This document shows positions 25,637 through 33,836 of a DNA stretch of 35,325 nucleotides, in pieces. The DNA lies in NCBI GenBank assembly GCA_947491305.1, contig CANLIL010000030.1, forward strand, positions 1-35,325. Reading direction: 5' to 3'. Positions within the stretch are counted from its first letter, which is position 1. Every line of letters begins with the position of its first letter. Origin of the DNA: Flavobacteriales bacterium (lineage in GTDB: Bacteria; Bacteroidota; Bacteroidia; Flavobacteriales_D; Crocinitomicaceae). A program made the translations under genes and the position numbers. The notes beneath the pieces were generated by a model. It searched no databases. It saw nothing but the letters and a program-made list of their open reading frames with translations, and had not been told where the DNA came from.

Positions 25637-25671
25637 TTCTTTTAAATCAGAGATTAAAATTGTGTTAAATT

Positions 25672-25679
25672 CAAATGTA
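25672..25679 (-). promoter_or_regulatory. Candidate -7 box upstream of fabG
   Basis: The minus strand reads TACATTTG, a TAnnTTTG match, with a predicted transcription start about 29 bases before the fabG ATG. No -33 TTG at proper spacing was found. Confidence 0.3.
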
Positions 25680-25683
25680 TAAA

Positions 25684-27213
25684 TTAAAAATTAAATGAAG
25701 TATTTTTTAATAAATCAGTTACTTTTTTAATTGCCTCAAATTGCGGGATATCTTCATTGATAGTAGCAGATACTGTGCGGATAAGTTCGTAAACATTTTT
25801 AGTATTTGCAGATAAATCTTTGTGCATTTCTAGTGGCAAAAGATCAATTGCTTGACATATTGCCATCATATGAATTGCCATCACTTGAAATCCATTTTCA
25901 ACCACCTTTTTAGTAATTGAGGCGCTGTTTGTACCCATGCTCACAATGTCTTGGTTGTCATTGTTGTTTGAAATGCTGTGCACGTACATTGGATTTGATA
26001 ACATTTGACTTTCTGCCGTAGTAGAAGTTGCTGTAAACTGCATGCCTTGAACACCAAAATTAAACCCTAATTTTTGAGTATTCAAAAACGGCGGGAAATA
26101 ATCATTCAAACGGCTATTCAATAAAAAATTCAATTGTCGTTCGGCCAACATCGTCAACTTCGTAATAACAATTTTCACTTTGTCCATTTCCAACGAAACA
26201 TAATCTCCATGGAAATTTCCGCCATGAAAAACATTCTGTTCATCAGCGCGAACAATTGGGTTGTCATTTGTTGAATTTATTTCATTTTCAATCACTTGTT
26301 TTGCAACGTCCAACGTTTCTTTTATTGGCCCTAAAATCTGCGGCACACATCGAATGGAATAATATTCTTGAACTTTCTTTTTGATTTCAGTTTGCTGTAA
26401 AACAGCATTATCAGCGAATAATTCTTCGCGTTGTTTGATACGCTTGCTTGAAGCTAAAAAATCACGCATTCTTTCGGCAATATGTAATTGCCCTTTGTGG
26501 CGCTTCACTTCGTTTAATCCAACGGAGAAAGAATCATCATACGCCTCTACCAATTCATTAATCATCGAAGAAGAAGCAATTGCCCAATTCATTAAACGGT
26601 AAGAATATATTAAATTCATGGCTCCAATTCCAGTCATACAAGAAGTTCCATTCATTAAACCTAAACCATCTCTTAATTCAATAGCTAACGACTTAATAGC
26701 TAATTCGTTCAAAACATCGCTTGCTTTTCTACGTTCATTCTTGTAACGCACATAACCTTCACCAATTAAATTCAATGCCAAATGCGCCAATTGAACTAAA
26801 TCACCACTTGCTCCTACTCCGCCGTGTTCGTAAATTTCGGGGTAAATTTCATGGTTTAAAAACAATTGTAGTTGTTCAACGACACCATAACTTATGCCAG
26901 AATTTCCTTGTAAGAAATTGTTGACACGCGCAACCAATACCGCGCGAACAGATTCATCATCTAGAACATTTCCAGTTCCAGAAGAATGACTTCTAATTAA
27001 ATTATATTGCAATTCATTTAATTCAGAATCATCAATTTTAAATTGAGCCATCGGACCAAAACCTGTATTGATTCCATAAATGATTTTATCTTTAGAAAAA
27101 TCCTTTAAAAAAGAAAACGACTGGTTGATCGTCTCTTTCATTGCAGCATTTATTTCAAATTGTTTTTTATTTAAAACAAACGCTTCAATTTCTTTTAAGG
27201 TAATGTTGTTCAT
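25684..27213 (-). CDS. Aromatic amino acid ammonia-lyase, probable tyrosine ammonia-lyase
   Basis: MIO-type lyase of 509 residues in the HAL/PAL/TAL family. The self-forming MIO triad Ala135-Ser136-Gly137 lies in HGGVGASGDLVQL, and catalytic Tyr46 in YGINTGFGPM. The sequence resembles what I recall of the characterised Flavobacterium johnsoniae tyrosine ammonia-lyase across most of its length (LQYNLIRSHSSGTG, GGNFHGDY, MLAERQLN). It should deaminate L-tyrosine to 4-coumarate, the aryl starter of flexirubin. The usual substrate-switch positions read Ser75-His76, as in histidine lyases, so substrate is inferred from overall likeness and context. It follows the methyltransferase by 22 bases. Confidence 0.9.
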   Translation of the reverse strand: MNNITLKEIEAFVLNKKQFEINAAMKETINQSFSFLKDFSKDKIIYGINTGFGPMAQFKIDDSELNELQYNLIRSHSSGTGNVLDDESVRAVLVARVNNFLQGNSGISYGVVEQLQLFLNHEIYPEIYEHGGVGASGDLVQLAHLALNLIGEGYVRYKNERRKASDVLNELAIKSLAIELRDGLGLMNGTSCMTGIGAMNLIYSYRLMNWAIASSSMINELVEAYDDSFSVGLNEVKRHKGQLHIAERMRDFLASSKRIKQREELFADNAVLQQTEIKKKVQEYYSIRCVPQILGPIKETLDVAKQVIENEINSTNDNPIVRADEQNVFHGGNFHGDYVSLEMDKVKIVITKLTMLAERQLNFLLNSRLNDYFPPFLNTQKLGFNFGVQGMQFTATSTTAESQMLSNPMYVHSISNNNDNQDIVSMGTNSASITKKVVENGFQVMAIHMMAICQAIDLLPLEMHKDLSANTKNVYELIRTVSATINEDIPQFEAIKKVTDLLKNTSFNF

Positions 27214-27235
27214 TTTGAGTTGAATATAGCACTAA

Positions 27236-28285
27236 TTATTTTAATTTAACCTCTAAAATTGTATGGAAGCTATCTTGATGCAGGTGGTATTCGTTGACAC
27301 ATTCGAAGCCTGCTTTGTCTAAAATATATTTAAAAACAGATGACGAATACATTTTACTATTACCGTTTGCAATGGCTGTAAAATACAAAGAAGTTGCAAC
27401 TAAACTATATGCTGCTGCAGGAAATGTTTGATTATCGATAAACGTTTCCATGATATAGATAGTGGCATCTTTTTTAGCATTTTTCTTGATTTTTAATAAA
27501 ATCATTTCGATTTCATTTTCACTGAAACAATCTAAAAACTGACTCATCCAATACACATCAGCGCCACCTTTTATTTCAGTTGATGGATTTAATATATCGA
27601 TTTCATTGTAATGAACACGGTCTTTTATATCCGTAATTGAATCAATGTTCTTTTTTGCAACCGCTAATTGGCCAGGTAAATCAAACATATCAACTTGCAC
27701 ATTATTATTATATTTTGTGCTAGCAATTGCCCATTTTCCGGTATTCCCACCAATATCAAAAATGGAGGCTGGATTTGATTTAAAAATAATTTTTAAGGCA
27801 TCGTCGAACGAATTATCCGAATAATAATGATCAAATTCAAACCATGCTTTTTTAACATCTTCAGGTAATTGAGACAAGCCTTCATAGACCGTTGACCAAT
27901 CACCAAAAACTTTTAATCCAGCAGGTTTTCCGTCACGAATGGCTTCTTTCAAATTAAATAATCCGTTGTAACAAACATCATTGGTAAAATTAAAATTCAC
28001 ACGGGTCATTTCATCACGTGCTAAAAAATAACCTATATCAGTTAAGGTGTAAAATCCCGTTTCTTTTTGCTTTACAATATCAGCCATTTCAGCCATTTCA
28101 ATCAAAACAGTAACTCCATACAACGAAACAGCTGTTTTTTCAGATATTTCTTTAAGACTTAAGCCATTTTTAACTGCAAACAATTCTTCAAAAACATTAA
28201 ATGCATACATGCAATTAACCGTTTGAAAAACAAAAGGGCTAAATGCTATTTTGTGGGCCTCATATAGAGCTTGAATTGCTTTCAT
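27236..28285 (-). CDS. SAM-dependent methyltransferase, O-methyltransferase type
   Basis: Methyltransferase of 349 residues. The N-terminal third is helical with a winged-helix dimerisation look (LSLKEISEKTAVSLYGVTVLIEMA); the C-terminal Rossmann domain has motif I FDIGGNTGKWA (from Asp177). In flexirubins the aryl ring may carry a methyl group, so this enzyme may methylate ring carbon or a phenol oxygen; the site is not determined by sequence. The ATG at 28285 is used because the frame further upstream opens only with GTG at 28312, inside a -7 box. It leads operon B and directly precedes the ammonia-lyase. Confidence 0.88.
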   Translation of the reverse strand: MKAIQALYEAHKIAFSPFVFQTVNCMYAFNVFEELFAVKNGLSLKEISEKTAVSLYGVTVLIEMAEMADIVKQKETGFYTLTDIGYFLARDEMTRVNFNFTNDVCYNGLFNLKEAIRDGKPAGLKVFGDWSTVYEGLSQLPEDVKKAWFEFDHYYSDNSFDDALKIIFKSNPASIFDIGGNTGKWAIASTKYNNNVQVDMFDLPGQLAVAKKNIDSITDIKDRVHYNEIDILNPSTEIKGGADVYWMSQFLDCFSENEIEMILLKIKKNAKKDATIYIMETFIDNQTFPAAAYSLVATSLYFTAIANGNSKMYSSSVFKYILDKAGFECVNEYHLHQDSFHTILEVKLK

Positions 28286-28311
28286 TGATAATGCTTTATT
28301 TAAATTTAACA

Positions 28312-28319
28312 CAAAGTTA
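28312..28319 (-). promoter_or_regulatory. Candidate -7 box of operon B
   Basis: The minus strand reads TAACTTTG, a perfect TAnnTTTG match. Transcription would begin near 28305, about 20 bases before the ATG at 28285, the same geometry as operon A. No -33 TTG was found at 17-23 bases. Confidence 0.4.
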
Positions 28320-28390
28320 AAATAATAAATTAATTCTATTTATTGTTCTTCTTTTAATGAAGATTCTTTTACTAAATAGTGAAAAATAGC

Positions 28391-28402
28391 AACAATATTG
28401 TT
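28391..28402. promoter_or_regulatory. Palindrome in the divergent control region
   Basis: AACAATATTGTT is a perfect 12-bp palindrome in the 143-bp region between divergent operons B and C, 27 bases before the start of the oxidoreductase gene. It is a candidate operator; the binding protein is unknown. Confidence 0.35.
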
Positions 28403-28428
28403 TTATTTGTACTCACTAGATAAGTACT

Positions 28429-30018
28429 ATGGAAAAATACGACTACGATGTCATAATTATTGGATCTGGCGTTAGTGGTCTAACATCGGCAGCGCTTTTA
28501 TCAAAAGCAGGCTTAAAAGTTTGTGTGCTAGAGCGCCACTATTTAATCGGGGGGTATTTACAAGGATTTGAACGGAAAGGCTTCATTTTTGATACTGCTA
28601 TTCATTGGTTAAATCAATTCAATGAAACGGGAACTGTAACAAAGGTTTTTAATTATTTAGGGCCTGATTTTCCTCGTCCAGTTGAAATGAAAAACATTCA
28701 TCGTCACATTGGTGATGAATATTCATTCTTGTTAACAAACAATCCAGACACCTTAAAAAATAAATTAATTGAAGATTTCCCGCACGAGAAAAAAGGCATA
28801 GAAAAGTTTTTTAAAGCTGCAAAAGTTGTTGCTGATGTCTCTTTAAAATTTCCTGCATTTTTTATTTCACCTGAGACCTTTTCTGGACTTAAAAAAATGC
28901 TGTTTAAATTGAAACAATTGAGCATCATTTATCCATTGATTCAATTCGTTTTTTACGGAGGAGAAAAAGGCATTGAAAAAGGACTTCGTAAATACTTTAA
29001 AGATGAAAAATTATTAAAAATATTTTGTTCTGAATCTGATTTATTATCTTGTCTTTTTCCTATTGCTTGGGCCTACAACAATGATTATCAAAATCCACCA
29101 ATTGGGGGAAGTTTAGTTATTCCAGCATGGTTAAATAAAATAGTTGAAGAACAAAAATCTACCGTAATTTTAAGTGCTGACGTCACAAAAATCGATATTG
29201 AAAACAATACTTTTAAAGGAGTAACTTATAAAAAAAGACACAAAGAATATCGCTTAACTGCAAAGCATTTGATTGCTGCTTGTGATGTTGAACAAGTATA
29301 TAAAAAATTATTGCCTGAAACAGCTGTTCCAGAAACAATCAAACAAAAAATTGATCAATCAGAATTGTACAGTTCGTCGTTAACCCTTTCTATTGCGTTG
29401 AATTGTACTGCTGAATCGTTAGGCTTTGGTGATGAAATGTTGCTCATCTTCAAAGACGATGTTTCAAGAAAAGAGCATTCATCTGGCGATCCATACCAAT
29501 CCTTCATGAGTATTTTAGCACCAACTGTTCGCGACAAAACGTTAGCGCCTGAAAATCATGGTACACTGAATGTTTTTGTGCCCGCTTGGATGGATTATAA
29601 CAACAATTGGGGCGCGGTCAAAAATGAGAAAGGTGAATATGTTCGAACGGACCAATACAAGGCAATCAAAGAAGCTTTTGCGCAAATAATTTTAGACCGT
29701 ATTGAAGAAAAAATATGTCCCAACTTAAAAGAACATATTCTTTTCTATGAAGTTGCAACCCCTGTCACATATCATCGATACACCTTAAATAAAGATGGTT
29801 CAATGATGGGGACACGTCCTGGAAAAGCAAACATGCAATCAAAAGTTGCCCATTACAAAACCCCTGTAAAAAACATTACGATTGGTGGGCATTGGGCAGA
29901 ACTAGGTGGCGGTGTTCCTATTGCTGTAAAAGCCGCATACAATGCAGCTTTAATTGTATTAAAAGATGAAAATAAAGCTGCATATAATGAAATGATCGCA
30001 TATATTAAAAACAATTAA
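28429..30018 (+). CDS. Phytoene desaturase-like NAD(P)/FAD-dependent oxidoreductase
   Basis: Flavoprotein of 529 residues in the carotenoid desaturase/isomerase and retinol saturase group. The FAD-binding motif GSGVSGLTSAALLSKAG begins at Gly12, followed by LERHYLIGGYLQGFERKGF, the usual second dinucleotide stretch. The C-terminal HWAELGGGVPIAVKAAYNAA matches the conserved FAD-closing end. A polyketide polyene needs no desaturase for its double bonds, so a redox tailoring, isomerisation or ring-modification role is more likely; none is shown. It leads operon C, divergent from operon B, with the MMPL gene 8 bases downstream. Confidence 0.88.
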   Translation: MEKYDYDVIIIGSGVSGLTSAALLSKAGLKVCVLERHYLIGGYLQGFERKGFIFDTAIHWLNQFNETGTVTKVFNYLGPDFPRPVEMKNIHRHIGDEYSFLLTNNPDTLKNKLIEDFPHEKKGIEKFFKAAKVVADVSLKFPAFFISPETFSGLKKMLFKLKQLSIIYPLIQFVFYGGEKGIEKGLRKYFKDEKLLKIFCSESDLLSCLFPIAWAYNNDYQNPPIGGSLVIPAWLNKIVEEQKSTVILSADVTKIDIENNTFKGVTYKKRHKEYRLTAKHLIAACDVEQVYKKLLPETAVPETIKQKIDQSELYSSSLTLSIALNCTAESLGFGDEMLLIFKDDVSRKEHSSGDPYQSFMSILAPTVRDKTLAPENHGTLNVFVPAWMDYNNNWGAVKNEKGEYVRTDQYKAIKEAFAQIILDRIEEKICPNLKEHILFYEVATPVTYHRYTLNKDGSMMGTRPGKANMQSKVAHYKTPVKNITIGGHWAELGGGVPIAVKAAYNAALIVLKDENKAAYNEMIAYIKNN

Positions 30019-30026
30019 TTACTGCT

Positions 30027-33000
30027 ATGTTCGGTCAATTTTCAGCACGTGTTGTTTCATTTTTTATTCGTAATTGGATCCTATTTAGCATTTGTTTTAT
30101 TGGATTAATTGGCACGTTATTTAGTGGTATACAACGTTTACATGTTGAAGAAGACATCTACGCCATTTTTCCTAAAGGGAAAGAATACAGTGTTTTTCAA
30201 AAAATAATCCAAAAAAACAAACTAAATCAACAGCTGATTTTTTCAATTGCAGTTCAACAAGATGATCTTGAAAATGAAGAAGCACTTCTCCAAATTGAAA
30301 CAGACTTAAAGAATGACTTTAAAGGAAGAATTGCCTCAATTAAAATTTACCAATCTGTTGATCAGAAAAAATTAATCAATTATTTACAATCAGCTGGTAT
30401 TGCTGGGCTTACCAGCCAAGATTATCAAAAAATCAAGGACAAGTTAAGTCCCGATTCACTTGCTTTATCACTCAAAAAAACGAGTGAGCAACTTAAGTCT
30501 AGCAATGGCATATTTTTAAAATACCTCTTGGCAAAAGATCCTTTAGGAGTAATTAATCCACAATTAAAAAAATTAAACCCGATTAATGATTCTAGCGCCT
30601 ATCATATCAAAGATGACTTAATTTTTACAAAAGATGAAACACGTATTTTATTTTTTGCAGACCATCAATTAAAACAAAAAGATACCAAAAAATTGGTGCA
30701 ATTAAAAACGGATTTAGACCGTTTTAAAAAACACATCAACAGCAAAAATCCATCGTTGAAATTTGACTATTTTGGTACTTTTGAAATTGCAGTCGAAAAC
30801 GCTGTACAAGTTAAAAAAGACACTTTTATAACTACAATTATTGGGTTAGCAGCTATTTTATTGCTTTTAATGCTTTTTTTCAGAAGTGTTTTCGCGCCAC
30901 TTTATTTTATACTACCTGCACTTTTTGGTATGATTTCAGGGGCTGGACTTATTGGGTTTTTTCATCCTTCTATCAGTGCAATTTCATTAGCTACTTCATC
31001 GGTTTTACTCGGAATCGTATTAGATTATTCCTTCCATTTTTTCGCCCATTACAAACACACTGGCAATTTAATTGACACCGTTAAATCAATCAGTGGTCCT
31101 TTATTTATAGGAAGTTTCACTACAATTGCGGCACTTGCAGCTTTGTTATTTACGCATTCAGTTGTATTGCAAAATTTTGGATTAATTGCACTCTTTACAT
31201 TAGGTGGTTCGGCTGTGTTTACTGTTTTCTTTTTACCGGTTTTATTACACCTGTTTCGACTAAAATTACCAAAAGAATCCAAAGCTCTATCAGGCTTCGA
31301 ATTGTCAAAAAAAGTCACACGATTGAGCTTGTTAGTTGTAATCATCATTACCAGTTTTTTTATTTTTAATGATTTAACCATCAAATTTGACGGAGATTTA
31401 AACAACTTATCTTATCATTCGGAAGCATTAAAAGAAAAAGAAAAATATTACACTGGAATCCATCCAGCACAGGTCAAAAAATTCTATGTTGTCGTTTCAG
31501 GAAATTCCAAAGAGAAGGTATTTACAGATAATTACAAGTTATTTAATGCGCTATCAATAGAAAAAAACAAGTTAAAAATCACGGAATTACTCTCAATTGC
31601 TCCTTATCTTATCTCCCAAAAAGATCGGTTCAATGCCCAAGAAAAATGGAGCGCATTTTGGAACGACAAACAAGAGATTGCCCAACAACTTCCGCTTTTA
31701 TTAGAAAAAGAAGGCTTTGCAAAAAATGCCTTTGATCCGTTTGCTGAATGGGTAACAAAACCAACTATAGATCCGAAAGTTGGAGAAGCATTGCTAGAAG
31801 ATTTAGGATTAGACAAATTATACCATATTAACCAGCAAGAATATACAATTATTACAGGTGTTTCTGTAGATCGCTCAACATTAGCACAGTGTAAAGATTT
31901 CATACATAAGTATCCACAAGCTACGATATTAGACATCACAGAAATTGCTGAAAAAATGTTAGTAGATGTAAAAGATGATTTCAATTTTTTACTCTTGTTT
32001 TCTGCTCTTATAGTTTTCATAACTTTATTAATTGTTTATGGTAGAATAGAACTTGCCTTGTTCGCTTTTTTCCCAATGATTATGGGTTGGATATGGATTT
32101 TAGGTATTTCATCCTTTTTTGATATTCCGTTTAATTTTGTAAACATTGTTATTTCAACATTTATTTTTGGCTTAGGTGACGACTTTAGTATTTTCATAAC
32201 AGATGGGATGATTCAAGCGCATAAAACAGGTAAAGGAATCATAAAGACATACAAATCTGCGATTATATTATCCGGTTTAACAACAATCATTGGAACAGGG
32301 GTCTTGTTATTTGCGCAACATCCTGCCATACATTCTATTGCTTTAATTAGTGTTATTGGAATTGCTTCTATTTTAATGATTACGTTATATATTCAGCCAC
32401 TCATTTTCAACTTCTTTGTTACAAAGCGCGTCAAACAAAAGAAAAACCCAATAACGTTATTTATTCTACTTTACAGTTGTTTACTTTTTACTTATTTCAT
32501 TGTTGGAAGTATCATCCTGACAGTTTTATTGATTGTATGTGTTTATCCTCTTCCAATTGCTAAAAAACGAAAACAAAAAGCATTGAACTTTGTCATTTCA
32601 AAATTGGCGAAATCGACCTTATATGCAGGAGTTCACGTAAGTAAAAAAATAATAAAGAAAGAAAAATTAAATTTAGATACCCCTAAAATTCTCATCGCTA
32701 ATCACAGTTCATTTCTAGATATTTTGATGGTATTAATGATCGATCCAAGAGTGCTTATTATGGTTAAAAGTTGGGTCTACAATTCGCCAGTATTTGGATT
32801 ATTCATCCGATATGCTGGTTATCCATTTGCAGAAGAAGGTTCTGAAAGTAATTTAGCCTTTATTCAATCGCGCATAGATGATGGCTATTCAATCGCAATC
32901 TTTCCAGAAGGAACAAGAAGTAAAGACGGGGAAATTAAACGTTTTCACAAAGGAGCCTTTTATTTATCAAAAGCATTAAATGTTCCTATTCAACCACTAT

Positions 33001-33836
33001 TACTTCTTGGCGCGCATGAAGTGAACGCTAAAAATGATTTTATGATCAATTCAGGGGAATTAATCGTAGTGGTGATGGATGAATTAGCAACAACGAATGA
33101 AGAAAGTTATACTGAATTTTCAAAAAGAGCCACTCAACTTATGAGAAAGGCTTATGAAGAAGAAAAATTAGCGCTAACCGGAACGAACTTTTGGCAGTCG
33201 ATGGTGCTAAAAAATTACCTCTACAAAGACCCTACTATTGAATGGTATGTTAAAATAAAATGGTGGTTGGAACGCAAGAATTTTGCCTATTATGATTCAT
33301 TGGCAGGATTAGATGGAGTGGTATATGATTTTGGATGTGGTTATGGTTATCTATCTTATTATTTACATTATAAAAGTAAAAAAAGAAACATCATAGCAAG
33401 TGATTATGATGAAACAAAAATAACTGTTGCAGCAAATGGAATGCACTTAAATACAAATTTGCACTTCCTAACTGCCGATATTCGTTCGCAAACTATTAAA
33501 CCGTTTACCCTTGCATTGGTAAATGATGTTTTACATTACTTAACACCTAAAGAGCAACAAGAATTTTTAGTAAAATTAGGAGCAAACTGTTCAGATGGTG
33601 GAACAATATTGATTCGAGATGGGGAAGTACAACAATCCGCTAATTTAAAAAGAACTCAACTAACTGAGTGGCTTTCTACAAAAGTTTTCAAATTCAATAA
33701 AACTTCCAACAGTTTAAACTTTATTTCTTCAGAAGAAATCAATAAATTTGCTTTAAACAATAATTTCTCATTAGAAAAAAAGCTCCATTCTAAATTCACT
33801 TCGAATGTACTTTGGATTTTGAAAAAACAAGCGTGA
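30027..33836 (+). CDS. Three-domain MMPL transporter / acyltransferase / methyltransferase
   Basis: Fusion protein of 1269 residues. Residues 1 to about 850 form an RND-type MMPL transporter with two repeats of membrane helices and two large outside loops; relay motifs are GIVLDY (Asp333) and FGLGDDF (Asp718, Asp719). From about 865 to 1075 a PlsC-like acyltransferase has NHSSFLD (His893, Asp898) and FPEGTRS (959-965). From about 1085 a class I methyltransferase has YDFGCGYGY (from Tyr1100). Such three-part proteins are known from flexirubin clusters, while E. coli-type aryl polyene clusters have these activities on separate genes. It likely exports or flips the pigment or its lipid while modifying it. 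Coupled to both neighbours. Confidence 0.92.
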   Translation: MFGQFSARVVSFFIRNWILFSICFIGLIGTLFSGIQRLHVEEDIYAIFPKGKEYSVFQKIIQKNKLNQQLIFSIAVQQDDLENEEALLQIETDLKNDFKGRIASIKIYQSVDQKKLINYLQSAGIAGLTSQDYQKIKDKLSPDSLALSLKKTSEQLKSSNGIFLKYLLAKDPLGVINPQLKKLNPINDSSAYHIKDDLIFTKDETRILFFADHQLKQKDTKKLVQLKTDLDRFKKHINSKNPSLKFDYFGTFEIAVENAVQVKKDTFITTIIGLAAILLLLMLFFRSVFAPLYFILPALFGMISGAGLIGFFHPSISAISLATSSVLLGIVLDYSFHFFAHYKHTGNLIDTVKSISGPLFIGSFTTIAALAALLFTHSVVLQNFGLIALFTLGGSAVFTVFFLPVLLHLFRLKLPKESKALSGFELSKKVTRLSLLVVIIITSFFIFNDLTIKFDGDLNNLSYHSEALKEKEKYYTGIHPAQVKKFYVVVSGNSKEKVFTDNYKLFNALSIEKNKLKITELLSIAPYLISQKDRFNAQEKWSAFWNDKQEIAQQLPLLLEKEGFAKNAFDPFAEWVTKPTIDPKVGEALLEDLGLDKLYHINQQEYTIITGVSVDRSTLAQCKDFIHKYPQATILDITEIAEKMLVDVKDDFNFLLLFSALIVFITLLIVYGRIELALFAFFPMIMGWIWILGISSFFDIPFNFVNIVISTFIFGLGDDFSIFITDGMIQAHKTGKGIIKTYKSAIILSGLTTIIGTGVLLFAQHPAIHSIALISVIGIASILMITLYIQPLIFNFFVTKRVKQKKNPITLFILLYSCLLFTYFIVGSIILTVLLIVCVYPLPIAKKRKQKALNFVISKLAKSTLYAGVHVSKKIIKKEKLNLDTPKILIANHSSFLDILMVLMIDPRVLIMVKSWVYNSPVFGLFIRYAGYPFAEEGSESNLAFIQSRIDDGYSIAIFPEGTRSKDGEIKRFHKGAFYLSKALNVPIQPLLLLGAHEVNAKNDFMINSGELIVVVMDELATTNEESYTEFSKRATQLMRKAYEEEKLALTGTNFWQSMVLKNYLYKDPTIEWYVKIKWWLERKNFAYYDSLAGLDGVVYDFGCGYGYLSYYLHYKSKKRNIIASDYDETKITVAANGMHLNTNLHFLTADIRSQTIKPFTLALVNDVLHYLTPKEQQEFLVKLGANCSDGGTILIRDGEVQQSANLKRTQLTEWLSTKVFKFNKTSNSLNFISSEEINKFALNNNFSLEKKLHSKFTSNVLWILKKQA

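Noticed and set aside
28286-28312. GTG start at 28312 for the methyltransferase
   Set aside because: The codon overlaps a perfect -7 box; the ATG at 28285 has a sensible leader.
31604-32020. Open frame of 138 codons on the minus strand inside the MMPL gene
   Set aside because: Shadow of a confident coding region; low-complexity Ser/Asn-rich translation, no recognisable motif or start context.
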